Origin: Actinomadura sp. J1-007
GTDB taxonomy: Bacteria; Actinomycetota; Actinomycetes; Streptosporangiales; Streptosporangiaceae
Direction: 5' to 3'
NCBI RefSeq assembly: GCF_009793335.1
Contig: NZ_WING01000001.1
Span: forward strand, 3,100,001 to 3,164,000
Length of the DNA: 64,000 nt
Below, one piece after another: positions 26,407-35,398 of this stretch (the first letter of the stretch is position 1; each line of letters opens with the position of its first letter). The position numbers and the translations under genes were made by a program. The notes under the pieces are model-generated. The model was not told the origin of the DNA. It searched no databases and was given only the letters and a program-made list of their open reading frames with translations.

Positions 26407-27518
26407 GGGTGGTCGGGGTTGTGGCGGATGGAGGCCAGGAAGGCTCGGGAGCGGGCCGCGGCGGCGTAGACGTGGGCTCCGCTGGAGCGGGCGAGGACCA
26501 GGCGCTCGTTGGGGACGGGGACGGGACGCCACTTCATCTTGTACGGCTCCTCCCCGCGCAGCAGGCTGACGCGCGACATGCCGCGCCGGGCGCTGCTGTC
26601 GAGGATCTCGCGGAGCAGCAGCAGCGACACGTCGGCGATCCGGCGCAGTCCCGGGTCGGCGCCGTAGAGGTACGCGCCGACGAAGCCGTGCCCGACGACC
26701 ACCAGGTCGCTGGCGACGAGACGGCCCTCGTGCCGGTACTCGAACAGCTCCGCCTGCCCCTCGCGGATCATCGGGACGAGGGCGCCCGCGAGGTGGCGGC
26801 GGAAGCGGTCGCGGGTGTGCTCGGGGTTGATCGGCCGGTCCTGCCACTGCCGGACGTGCAGGTCGAGGAGGGCGCCGACGGCCGCGACGGCGCGTTCGGC
26901 GGGAACGGCGGCGGCGGTCACCTGCCGGGCGTCGGCCTTGCGGAGCCGCGCGCGCATCTTCCCGGCGCTGCGGCCCGGCAGCCGGTCCAGGAACGTGTCG
27001 AGGTCGCCGGCGGGGAGGTCGAGGCAGACGGACGCGGGCATCCGCCACGCCTGCCGCGGCCAGCGGCGCAGCAGCGCGTGCGCGGCGGAACCGGGCCGCG
27101 CCTCGGGGAAGTCGAGGGCCGTCCAGCCGGGCTCGCGCAGCAGCGCGCGGGCGAGGTGGTCGAGGGCGCGCGGATCGGCGGACGGGTCGTACAGCACGTC
27201 GGTGAAGTCGCTCAGCGGCGCCGCGAGAGGGGCCAGGACGGGGCAGCCCCAGCGGCGGCCGAGTACGAGCGGGGCCGCCGCGACGAGCCGTCCGCCGGAA
27301 CGGACCAGGACCAGGCGGAGCCGTCCCGGCGCGCCGTACTGCGTCCACCACGACTCCAGCCAGGCGTGGGACTGGAACGGCGTCGCGGCCGGAGACCGCG
27401 CGTACAGGTCGCGCCACTCGGCGGCGAGGCCGCGCAGCGCGCCGTCGTCCCGGCGGACCTCGGCCGACCAGCCGGGAACGGACACGGGGCCCCGCCCCGT
27501 CGTGATCGGGAGAGTCAA
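26403..27518 (-). CDS. GNAT-fold acyltransferase (BioF2/CelD-like)
   Basis: 371 residues with a duplicated GNAT-like fold of the CelD/BcsL (acetyltransf_6) type. TPFQSHAWLESWWTQYG near residue 46 and the C-terminal GFVGAYLYGADPGLRRIADVSLLLLREIL are characteristic. Such enzymes are common in actinobacterial exopolysaccharide clusters and are thought to acylate the sugar polymer or a peptide-linked precursor. The TTG start at 27518 overlaps the stop of the chain-length gene, and its TGA overlaps the next glycosyltransferase ATG. Confidence 0.82.
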   Translation of the reverse strand: MTLPITTGRGPVSVPGWSAEVRRDDGALRGLAAEWRDLYARSPAATPFQSHAWLESWWTQYGAPGRLRLVLVRSGGRLVAAAPLVLGRRWGCPVLAPLAAPLSDFTDVLYDPSADPRALDHLARALLREPGWTALDFPEARPGSAAHALLRRWPRQAWRMPASVCLDLPAGDLDTFLDRLPGRSAGKMRARLRKADARQVTAAAVPAERAVAAVGALLDLHVRQWQDRPINPEHTRDRFRRHLAGALVPMIREGQAELFEYRHEGRLVASDLVVVGHGFVGAYLYGADPGLRRIADVSLLLLREILDSSARRGMSRVSLLRGEEPYKMKWRPVPVPNERLVLARSSGAHVYAAAARSRAFLASIRHNPDHP

Positions 27519-28165
27519 TTCCCCACCCCCGCGGGTTCCGCCTCGCGTCCGGCCGCCGCCCGCGCTCCGCAGTCAGGGCACGCGGGACGCCGGGCGTCGC
27601 GTCCCGTACGTGGCGTGCGCCCGGCCGCGGCATAGAGCAGCACCGCGAGGAGCAGCCCGGACGCCCCGCCCACCGCGATGGCGAGCGGAAGGTTGGGCGT
27701 GCTGGGCGAGAGGGGCCGGTCCGCCCAGCTCATCAGCGCGACGCGGACGCCGGTGTCGGCCGCGTGCACGGCGCCGTACCGGACGAGCGCGTCGGCGGCG
27801 GCGTCGGCGTACGCGGCGGCGCGCTCGGGCCTGCTCCCGGTCCCGGTGATGCGGATCAGCGGCGTGTCGGGCGAGGTGGAGACCTCCACGTGCCTGCGGG
27901 CCCGCGCGGCGGGGCGCGGCAGCGACGGCGACAGTTCGAGCGTCTCCGGGAGCGCGGCCAGCCTGCCGTACGCCTGCGCGAAGCTCTGCGCCGTCTGCGG
28001 GCCGTCGGGGCGCTGCGCGACCACGGCGACGTGCGCCACCGCCGCGTACCCGGGCGGCCTGAGCAGCCCGAAGCCGAGGCCCGCGAGGAGCCCCAGCAGG
28101 ACGAGCAGCGCGGGCGGCCCGTACCTACGGGCGAGGTGCTTGCGTGACAGCCGTTCGTCGTTCAT
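27515..28165 (-). CDS. Wzz/YveK-like polysaccharide chain-length protein
   Basis: 216 residues. Transmembrane helices at about residues 17-36 (ALLVLLGLLAGLGFGLL) and 159-180 flank an extracytoplasmic domain. LRPPGYAAVAHVAV after the first helix and PNLPLAIAVGGASGLLLAVLL near the second match Wzz/capsule co-polymerase proteins, which set polymer length. A short cytoplasmic tail contains CPDCG, a lone CxxC. There is no attached tyrosine kinase and none in the window. The start overlaps the upstream gene by 41 bases. Confidence 0.82.
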   Translation of the reverse strand: MNDERLSRKHLARRYGPPALLVLLGLLAGLGFGLLRPPGYAAVAHVAVVAQRPDGPQTAQSFAQAYGRLAALPETLELSPSLPRPAARARRHVEVSTSPDTPLIRITGTGSRPERAAAYADAAADALVRYGAVHAADTGVRVALMSWADRPLSPSTPNLPLAIAVGGASGLLLAVLLYAAAGRTPRTGRDARRPACPDCGARAAAGREAEPAGVGN

Positions 28166-29294
28166 CCCTGTCCCTTTCGGTCGGCTCGGCGCCCGCGCCG
28201 TCCCCGTCCCGCGCCGTGTAGAGGTCGGCGAGGCGGGCGGCGTGGGCGGTGATCGCGTAGTGGGCCACGGCCGGGGGCGGTCCGGGGCGCGCGCCGGTGC
28301 GGGCGGCGCCGCGGCCGGCCCAGTGCCGGAGCGCGGTGATCCAGACGGGGAGGAGCGTCGGCAGGCGGTGCGCGGACGGGGCCAGGTCCGGCGGCAGGTC
28401 GTCGAGGGCGGGGCACGCGGTGTAGAGCGCGGGCAGGCCGGACGCGAGCGCCTCCAGCACGCTCAGCCCGAACGTCTCCTGGGTGGACGGCGCCGCGTAC
28501 AGGTCCATGGCCGACAGCGCGCCCGCCACGTCGGCGGTCCCGCCGGTGAACGTGACGCGCGCGCCCCGCTCGCGGGCGAGGGCTTCGAGCGCGGTCCGCT
28601 CCGGGCCGTCGCCGACGAGGAGCAGGCGGCCGTCCGGGACCTCGGCGAACGCCTCGATCAGCAGGTCGAAGCGCTTGGTCGGGACGAGCCGCCCGACCGC
28701 GCCCGCCACGAACTCGCCGGGGCCGATGCCGTACCGCTCGCGCACCCGCTCGCGCGCGCCCGGGTCGTACGCGAACGCCGCCGCGTCGATGCCGTTCGGC
28801 ACGACCACGACGCGGGACGCCGGGACGCCCCAGTCCCCCAGCCTGCGCGCGACCGTGGGCGACACCGCGACGGTGGCGGACCCGAGCCGTTCGGTCGCGC
28901 GGTACAGCAGCCGCACGCCGGCGGTCGTGCGGCGGCCCTCGATGTGGCCGTCCCCGAGCGAGTGCTCGGTCGCGATCACGCGCGGCACGCCCGCGAGCCT
29001 GGCCGCGATCCGCCCGTAGACGCACGAGCGGTACAGGTGGGTGTGGACGGCGTCGTACCGGCCCCGCCGCATCAGCCGGACGAGCCGCGGCAGCGCGCGC
29101 GGGTCGCGGTTGCCGCGCATCGCGATCTCGTGCAGCGGGACGCCCGCGGCGAGGACCGCGCCCGCGAGGGCGCCGCCGGACGTCAGCGTGGCGACCTCGC
29201 ACCGCGCCGGCAGGTGCCGCAGCAGCAGCAGGAGCTGGCGTTCGGCGCCGCCGTGGTCGAGGCCCGTGATGACGTGCAGCACGCGCGCCGTCAT
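28125..29294 (-). CDS. GT4-type glycosyltransferase
   Basis: 389 residues. The N-terminal HVITGLDHGGAERQLLLLL is the acceptor-domain signature of GT4 retaining transferases. VHTHLYRSCVYGRIAARLAG and VPNGIDAAAF follow, then the donor-site SAMDLYAAPSTQETFGLSVLEALASGLPAL with the E-x7-E pair. It transfers a sugar from a nucleotide donor to the growing repeat unit on the cytoplasmic side. ATG at 29294 overlaps the stop of the deacetylase gene. Confidence 0.9.
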   Translation of the reverse strand: MTARVLHVITGLDHGGAERQLLLLLRHLPARCEVATLTSGGALAGAVLAAGVPLHEIAMRGNRDPRALPRLVRLMRRGRYDAVHTHLYRSCVYGRIAARLAGVPRVIATEHSLGDGHIEGRRTTAGVRLLYRATERLGSATVAVSPTVARRLGDWGVPASRVVVVPNGIDAAAFAYDPGARERVRERYGIGPGEFVAGAVGRLVPTKRFDLLIEAFAEVPDGRLLLVGDGPERTALEALARERGARVTFTGGTADVAGALSAMDLYAAPSTQETFGLSVLEALASGLPALYTACPALDDLPPDLAPSAHRLPTLLPVWITALRHWAGRGAARTGARPGPPPAVAHYAITAHAARLADLYTARDGDGAGAEPTERDRDERRTAVTQAPRP

Positions 29295-30067
29295 ACGCGG
29301 CTCCTCCAGCGCAGTTCGTGGCGGACGACCTTGGCGCGCAGCCGCAGCCGCCGGTCGCGCTCGCCGATGTAGGTGCGGGCGAGCGCGTGCCTGGACGGCT
29401 CGTACGGGTCGATCGCGCACGCGTAGTCGTAGCCCGCGGCCTCGGCGGCGGCGGCCTCGCGCGCGCCCGCGTGGCCGTACGGGTAGGCGAAGCCGGTGAC
29501 GGGCTCCCCGACGATCCGTTCCAGCGCGGCGCGGCTGCCTGCCAGCTCGGCGGCCAGGGCGTCGTCCGACGCGGCCGGGAGGGGGACGTGCCGCAGGCCG
29601 TGCGAGGCGACCTCCATGCCCGAACGCGCGACGGACGCGATCTGCCCGACCGTCATCAGCGGCTTGCGCGGGCCGTCGTCCCAGGCGTTGTCCCCGCCGA
29701 TCCGTTCGGTGACGACGAAGACGGTCGCGCTGAACCCGAACCGCAGCAGCGTCGGCGTGACCCGCGTCGCGAAGTCGGCGTAGCCGTCGTCGAACGTGAG
29801 GCCGACGAGGCCCCGGGCCCGGCCGTCGGCGTGCGCGTCCAGCAGCTCGCGCATCCCGACGCCGCGCAGCCCGGCCGACCGGAGCCACGCGAGCTGCCGG
29901 GCGAACCGGGCGGGCGTGACCGTGATCTGGTGCGGGTCCTCGTCGTACTCGTCCACCGAGTGGTACATCAGCACCAGCGGCATCGGCCGGATCGGGCCGC
30001 CGCCGCCCGGGGCCCGGTCGGGGCTGACGGGGCTGTCGGTCGGGGCGGGATGGGCGGGATGGGTCAT
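29291..30067 (-). CDS. Polysaccharide deacetylase (NodB domain, CE4)
   Basis: 258 residues. LVLMYHSVD opens the NodB fold, LTFDDGYADF carries the catalytic and metal Asp pair, and VASHGLRHVPLP the metal-binding His pair (HxxxH). AYPYGHAG completes motif 3. No signal peptide, so it may act inside or be exported by another route. The predicted activity is removal of N-acetyl groups from the polymer or its precursor. The open frame extends far upstream as antisense to the flippase; ATG at 30067 fits the operon overlap. Confidence 0.88.
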   Translation of the reverse strand: MTHPAHPAPTDSPVSPDRAPGGGGPIRPMPLVLMYHSVDEYDEDPHQITVTPARFARQLAWLRSAGLRGVGMRELLDAHADGRARGLVGLTFDDGYADFATRVTPTLLRFGFSATVFVVTERIGGDNAWDDGPRKPLMTVGQIASVARSGMEVASHGLRHVPLPAASDDALAAELAGSRAALERIVGEPVTGFAYPYGHAGAREAAAAEAAGYDYACAIDPYEPSRHALARTYIGERDRRLRLRAKVVRHELRWRSRV

Positions 30068-31653
30068 GAACGGTGCTCCCCGGGCTGGTGGTGGGCGAAC
30101 GTGCGGGCGAACGCGAGGGCGACCGCGGCGAACACGGCCGCGACGACGGCGCCGCCGGCGGCGAGGACGGCGACCGGCGGGACGAGGCCGTCCAGCCGAT
30201 CGGCGAGCAGGAGGCCGGCGGCGCAGGCGGCCAGCGCGGCGAGCAGGAGCCTGCCCGCGCCGGCGCCGACCGTGCGGAACGAGATCGGCGCGACGCGGGC
30301 CCGCACGGCGCGGAGCAGGAGCAGCGCGGCGACGGTGATGCCGGTCGCGTTGGCCGCCGCGAGCGCGGTCGTCCCGGCGAGGCCGACCCCGCCCGCGCCG
30401 ACCGCGACGGTGACCGCGAGCCCGGTGACGAGCGCCCGCGCGGGCCGCCACGTCGGCCGGTCGCCCGCGAAGAACGCGCGGACCGAGACGCCGATCACCG
30501 ACTGCCCCCACAGTCCGAGCGTGTAGACGCGCAGGATCAGCGCGGTCCGTTCGGTGTCGGCGGGCGTGAACCGCCCGTGCTCGAACAGCACGGCCACGAT
30601 CTGCGGCGCGAACGCCACCAGGAACGCGGTCGCGGCCAGCACCACGCCGCTGACCACGACGAGGTCGGCCTCCACCCGCCGCCGGACCAGGCCGGTGTCG
30701 CCGCTCGCCGAGCTGCGCACCAGCCGGGGGAACGTCACCGTCACGACCAGCAGCGACAGCACCATCGGGACCTGCGCGACCTTCTGCGCGTAGTTGAGGT
30801 GGGAGATCGACCCGGACGCGAGGCCCGACCCGAGGAACCGCTCGGCGAACACCTGCGCCTGGCGCAGCAGCGTGCAGGCGGCGATCGGCGCGATCAGGGC
30901 GAGCTCGACGGCGGGCCTCCCCGCCCGGGGCGTCCGGGGGCTTCGGAGCGTCCGGGGCGCGGAGCGGACGCAGGACGCGAACGCCGGGGCCTGCACGGCG
31001 ATCATGCAGGCGCCGCCGATCGCGACGCCGAGCGCCGCCGCCGTGACGTGCAGCGTCCCGGCGAACAGCGCGAGCGAGGCCAGGATCCCGGCGTTGTACG
31101 CCAGGTAGATCGCGGCCGGGGGCCCGAACCGGTGGTGGGCGCGCAGCGTCGCGCACATGAAGCCCGCGATGCCGAACGTCAGGACGGTCAGCGCCGTCAG
31201 CCGTACGCAGCGGGTCGCGGCGGCCGCGTCGGGCAGACCGGGCGCGAGCAGCCCGACCAGCCACGGCGCGGTGGCCATGATGACCGCGACGGCGCACGCC
31301 AGGCCCGCCGCGAGCCGGGGCAGGACCCGCGCCAGCAGCGGCCGGACCCCGTCCCGGCCGGCCAGCGTGCGGGTGATCAGCGGCACCATCACCAGCGCCA
31401 TCGCGTCCTCGATGAGCAGCGGCGACACCGTCTCGGGGATCGTCCAGCCCACCAGGAACGCGTCGGTCTCGCGGCCCGCGCCGAACAGGTGCGCCATCGT
31501 CAGGTCCCGCAGGAACCCGAGGCCCGTGCCGCCCGCGACGAGCACGCCCGACAGCAGCGCGGCCCGCCGGACCGACCCGCCGCCGGTCCCGGTGGGCGCG
31601 CCCCCGTCCGGCGGCCGTTCCGCGACGGCGGTACGGCCCGCGACCTCCGTCAC
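30064..31653 (-). CDS. MurJ/Wzx-like lipid-linked oligosaccharide flippase
   Basis: 529 residues with about 14 transmembrane helices. FLRDLTMAHLFGAGRETDAFLVGWTIPE at about residues 49-76 is the MVF/MurJ signature, and the second half has LFEHGRFTPADTERTA. It probably flips the lipid-linked repeat unit across the membrane before polymerisation. The GTG at 31653 overlaps the ligase stop as GTGA. MurJ itself (for lipid II) is an alternative, but the operon context favours a polysaccharide substrate. Confidence 0.85.
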   Translation of the reverse strand: MTEVAGRTAVAERPPDGGAPTGTGGGSVRRAALLSGVLVAGGTGLGFLRDLTMAHLFGAGRETDAFLVGWTIPETVSPLLIEDAMALVMVPLITRTLAGRDGVRPLLARVLPRLAAGLACAVAVIMATAPWLVGLLAPGLPDAAAATRCVRLTALTVLTFGIAGFMCATLRAHHRFGPPAAIYLAYNAGILASLALFAGTLHVTAAALGVAIGGACMIAVQAPAFASCVRSAPRTLRSPRTPRAGRPAVELALIAPIAACTLLRQAQVFAERFLGSGLASGSISHLNYAQKVAQVPMVLSLLVVTVTFPRLVRSSASGDTGLVRRRVEADLVVVSGVVLAATAFLVAFAPQIVAVLFEHGRFTPADTERTALILRVYTLGLWGQSVIGVSVRAFFAGDRPTWRPARALVTGLAVTVAVGAGGVGLAGTTALAAANATGITVAALLLLRAVRARVAPISFRTVGAGAGRLLLAALAACAAGLLLADRLDGLVPPVAVLAAGGAVVAAVFAAVALAFARTFAHHQPGEHRS

Positions 31654-33074
31654 CGCGCCTCCCGTTCCCCGCCGCCGTCCGGGTAGGCGCGGGAGAGGGC
31701 GAGGCCGAGCAGGACGGCGACCAGCACGCAGGTCGCGCCGCCCATGTCGGCGTACAGGAAGTCCGCGGCGAGCCAGGTCAGGAACCCGGCGCAGACGAGC
31801 CAGAGGGGGTCGCGGAACGCGCGCCGCCGCCACAGCCCGGCGGCGAGCGCGGCGAGCATCGCGCCGAACGCGGCGAGCCCGGCGACGCCCTGCTCGGACA
31901 GGACCAGCAGGTACTGGTTGTGCGGCGACAGCAGCGGCTGGCGGACGTACCCGTTGACGCCGTCGTCGGTCTCGCTGCCGGACGAGAGCGCGAGCGGCGC
32001 GCGCGCGTCGCGGAACGCGGCGAAGTTCTTCACGCCGACGCCGGTCAGCGGATGGTCGGTCCAGATCGCGGCGGCGGTCCGCCACAGGTCGTAGCGGTCG
32101 CCGACGGAGCGGTCGGGGGAGCTGGCCGACTGCGCGATCGAACGGGTCCGTTCCGCCAGGGTCGCCGAGCCGACGCCGAGCCCGCCGACGAGGACGACGG
32201 CCGCCGCGGCGGCGCACACCGCGACGCGCGCGGTGAGGAGCCGGTCGTACAGCAGCAGCATGAGCAGCACGGCGGCGCCGACCGCGAGCCAGCTCCCCCG
32301 GCTCAGCGCCGCCGTGAGCGCCGCCGCCTGCACGGCGAACGCCGCGAGCGCGGCCGCACGGGTGCGGCGGCGGGCGGCGGCGAGGGCGAACGCCACCGCG
32401 ACGATCGCGCCGTACCCGACGACGGTGGACAGCGCCATCACGTCCACGGCACCGAACGTGCCGACCGCGCGCACGCTCTGCCCGGCGTACGACGCGCCGG
32501 TGCGGGTCGCGGTCTGCCACAGCCCGTACCCGCCCTCGAACAGCCCGGCCGCGAGGACGGCCCCGCAGACGAGGTACGCGTCGCGCCGTTCCCGGACGCA
32601 GGCCGCGACCGCCACCGGAACGAGCACGAAGAGCTGGACGAACCGGACGTACCCCGGGAGGCTGGCGGCGACGTCCTGCGAGCACACCGTCGCCGCCCCG
32701 GCCGCGACCAGCACGGGCCCGAACACCGCCGCGCCCGCGCGCGGGAGCCCCATCGCCCGCACGCCCGTGGGCAGCGCGCGGACGCGGGCGTGCGGAGACA
32801 GGGCGCGGGCGGCGAGGGCCAGCGCGGTGACGAACACGAGCGCGGCGCTGACGACGTCGCCCGCCGTGACGTTGACGCCGCCGTCGAGGTCGGCCCTGCC
32901 GGGCGGAACGCACACCGACAGGGCGGTGGCGGCGGCGAGCCAGCTCGGCCGCGGCCGGTACCGGTCGCGGCGCGCGGCGGGCGCCGTTCCGGCGGGCCGG
33001 GGCGCGGGGACGCGCGGGGGCGGCACGCCGTGGTCGGGCACGGCGGGCGGGGAGGACGGGGGCCGCACCGTCAC
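31650..33074 (-). CDS. O-antigen ligase/polymerase-like membrane protein (Wzy/WaaL type)
   Basis: 474 residues, about 12 transmembrane helices. The large loop before the last helices contains DLWRTAAAIWTDHPLTGVGVKNF and LSPHNQYLLVLSEQGVAGL, the conserved Wzy_C region (H-N-x-x-L) of O-antigen ligases and polymerases. In a Wzy-dependent pathway it would polymerise flipped repeat units at the outer face. GTG at 33074 overlaps the upstream stop. The Pro/Arg-rich first 40 residues are cytoplasmic. Confidence 0.85.
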   Translation of the reverse strand: MTVRPPSSPPAVPDHGVPPPRVPAPRPAGTAPAARRDRYRPRPSWLAAATALSVCVPPGRADLDGGVNVTAGDVVSAALVFVTALALAARALSPHARVRALPTGVRAMGLPRAGAAVFGPVLVAAGAATVCSQDVAASLPGYVRFVQLFVLVPVAVAACVRERRDAYLVCGAVLAAGLFEGGYGLWQTATRTGASYAGQSVRAVGTFGAVDVMALSTVVGYGAIVAVAFALAAARRRTRAAALAAFAVQAAALTAALSRGSWLAVGAAVLLMLLLYDRLLTARVAVCAAAAAVVLVGGLGVGSATLAERTRSIAQSASSPDRSVGDRYDLWRTAAAIWTDHPLTGVGVKNFAAFRDARAPLALSSGSETDDGVNGYVRQPLLSPHNQYLLVLSEQGVAGLAAFGAMLAALAAGLWRRRAFRDPLWLVCAGFLTWLAADFLYADMGGATCVLVAVLLGLALSRAYPDGGGEREAR

Positions 33075-34674
33075 CGGCGGTTCCCCAGCAGCACGACCCG
33101 GACCGTCTTGAGCAGGATCTTGAGGTCGCTCCCGAGCGACCAGCCGTCGATGTAGTGGTTGTCGTAGCGGGCCCGCAGGTCGATCGAGGTGTCGCCGCGC
33201 AGGCCGTGCACCTGGGACCAGCCGGTCATGCCGCCGCGCATCCGGTGCCGGAGCGTGTAGCCGGGGCAGCGTCCCGCGAAGTGCCGGACGAAGTGGGGGC
33301 GCTCGGGCCGCGGGCCGACGAGGCTCATGTCGCCGCGGACGACGTTCCAGAGCTGCGGCAGCTCGTCCAGGCACGTGTCGCGCAGGAACCGGCCGACCGG
33401 CTTCAGCCGCTCGTCGCCGTCCACCGACCAGCGCGTGTCGGCCTCGTGGTCGTCGGCGGGCAGCAGGGTCCGGAACTTCAGCAGGACGAACTCGCGGCCG
33501 TCCAGCCCCACCCGCCGCTGCCGGAAGATCACGCCGGGCCCGGTGTCGAGCCGTACGGCGAGGGCGCACGCGGCGAGCACGGGCAGCAGCAGGAGCAGGG
33601 CGGCCAGGGCCGCGGCGGCGTCGAACGCCCGCTTGACGTGCCGCGCGAGGCCCTCGTGCCGGGGCCGCGGGAGCCGTACGCACGGCATTCCGGCGAGATG
33701 CTCGACGCGCGCGCCGTCAACGGAAAGGGCGTCGATGGGGGAGAGCATGAGAAGCGTTTCGCAGCGCAGCGCGAAACAGATCCGCACGATCACGTCGAGC
33801 CATGCCCGTTCGACCTCCTCCGCATTGACGACGACCGTGCCGATTCCGTGGTCCCACAGGATGCGGGAGAGGTCCTCGCAATCCCCGAGAACCGGGAGTT
33901 CCGCCGGGAGTTCCCCGGACGTTCGGCAGTGGAAATGCCGGTATCGACGCGGCCAATGGGAATAAGTCCGAATTCGCCGTGCCGTTGGAGAATGCCGGCG
34001 ATCTGGAGCGAGAGCGGCCCGCCGCCGACGATGAGCGCCGGGCGCGCCGCCGTACGCCTCGTCCGGAACGACCGGACGGCCGCGTGGGCGAGGGCCCGTC
34101 CCGCCAGGGCGACGGCGGTCCCCGCGATCGCCGCGGCGGCCCAGCCCATGACGGTCCCCGCGACGGCCTCGCCGCCGGGCACGCCGGGCGGCACGGCCGG
34201 GAACCGCGGGCCGGACGCGGTGGACAGCGCGGACGGCGCGGACGGCGCGGCGCACAGCGTGCCCGCGACCACCGCGAGCAGCGCCGTCCGCCCGGCCAGC
34301 GGCCGCGCGTCGCGGAGCAGCGAGAGCTCGCGGGGCGCCCGGAGCAGCCCGCCCTGCGCGTTGACGCAGACCAGCGCGACGGCGGCGGTGACGGCGGCGG
34401 CGGGCCCCGGCTCGCCCGGCGCGGCGACGAGCACCACCACCACGGCGGCGACGGCGTCGATCCCGGCCAGCCCGGCGGGGTAGGCGGCGGCGAGCAGGCG
34501 GGCGAGCGGCGTGCGGCGGAACGGCCCGCCGCGGCGGCCGGCCCCGCCGTGCGCTCCCGCGGGTTCGGAGCCGGCCAGGGCCGGTTCGGACGCCGCCTGC
34601 GCGGGCACCTTCGCGCCGGCCCCCGAAGCGGAGTCCGCTGAGCCGGCCGGCTCACTCAGCCTCTGGGCTCCCAT
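33071..34674 (-). CDS. Polyprenyl-phosphate sugar phosphotransferase (WcaJ/CpsE type), one frameshift
   Basis: About 534 residues after repair. The N-terminal half has four membrane helices and a Rossmann-like domain (PALIVGGGPLSLQIAGIL). The C-terminal half has the bacterial sugar-transferase domain: KRAFDAAAALAALLLLLPVL, RQRRVGLDGREFVLLKFRTL, DELPQLWNVVRGDMSLVGPRPE. The halves are in different frames and join when one G is added to the run at about 33920. It starts the pathway by loading the first sugar phosphate on undecaprenyl phosphate. ATG at 34674 has AAAGGA upstream. First gene of the operon. Confidence 0.87.
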
Positions 34675-35015
34675 CGCTCGGATCCTTTCAGGGATGCGCA
34701 CACCGGCCCGGCGAATATTTCGCGTCGCGCCCAGCATGGCAGAACACACAGAACGGCTCTGCGCCCTTTAACGAACACCGTGCGAAACTTGAACGTGATC
34801 ATCCGGGCGACAGAAAAGATTGCAGCGGCAAGCATTGGGGAATTGATTTCTTGAGCCGAGTAATCCGGCTGCAATAAGACGGCAAATTAAGCCGACTTCG
34901 GCCCGCCGGGCCATGCGCGCGCCGTCGGCGCAGTGTTACCTGGGCTGAAGATCTCGCGGGCATCGTCCGCGCATGGGATCACAGCACTGTCTGTAGCACA
35001 GGAACCAGGAGGGGC
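34675..35015. other. 341-base divergent intergenic region
   Basis: Lies between the polysaccharide operon (minus) and secreted protein B (plus) and is clearly AT-richer than its neighbours, as expected for two promoters. An imperfect hairpin spans 34851-34874 (TTGAGCCG and CGGCTGCAA arms). The ribosome site AGGAGGGGC directly precedes the ATG at 35016. Confidence 0.5.
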
Positions 35016-35300
35016 ATGATGATGAAGCGACTGGCGGCAGCCGGCTTCCTGAGCCTGACCGTCGGCGGTGTGATGCTGAGCGCATCCCCGGCGATGGCCA
35101 ACGACCGTCACGAGGACCCGAAGAGCAGCAACACCCAGGTGCTGGGCGTTCAGACCTGCCGCTCGGTCGAGGTGGGTGTCATCGCCGTGGTGGTGCACAA
35201 CATCCTCGGCACCGAGAAGGAGCAGGGCAAGTGCGCCAACGGGTCTTCGGACAAGACCACTGCCGTCAACGGCTCGCACGCCAGCGGTAACGACGACTGA
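35016..35300 (+). CDS. Small secreted C-X24-C protein, copy B
   Basis: 94 residues. A signal peptide ends at AMAND (about residue 29). The mature part carries the same pattern as the protein at 20787: VQTCRSVEV...VVHNILG...CANGS...TAVNGSH, with the two cysteines again 24 residues apart. The N-terminal mature segment (DRHEDPKSSN) and the tail are hydrophilic and differ from copy A. A near-perfect AGGAGGGG ribosome site and a 12-bp terminator stem suggest a strongly expressed single gene. No named family recognised. Confidence 0.88.
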   Translation: MMMKRLAAAGFLSLTVGGVMLSASPAMANDRHEDPKSSNTQVLGVQTCRSVEVGVIAVVVHNILGTEKEQGKCANGSSDKTTAVNGSHASGNDD

Positions 35301-35315
35301 CACAGTCGCCGAACG

Positions 35316-35346
35316 GGGGAGGGGGCCTTCTAGGGGCCCCCTCCCC
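35316..35346 (+). terminator. Hairpin terminator after secreted protein B
   Basis: GGGGAGGGGGCC (35316-35327) pairs with GGCCCCCTCCCC (35335-35346), a perfect 12-bp stem. Confidence 0.8.
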
Positions 35347-35398
35347 TCTCGCGTGCCCCGCCCCCGCCTCCGCTGGAAGAGGCGGGGGCGGGCGCGTG

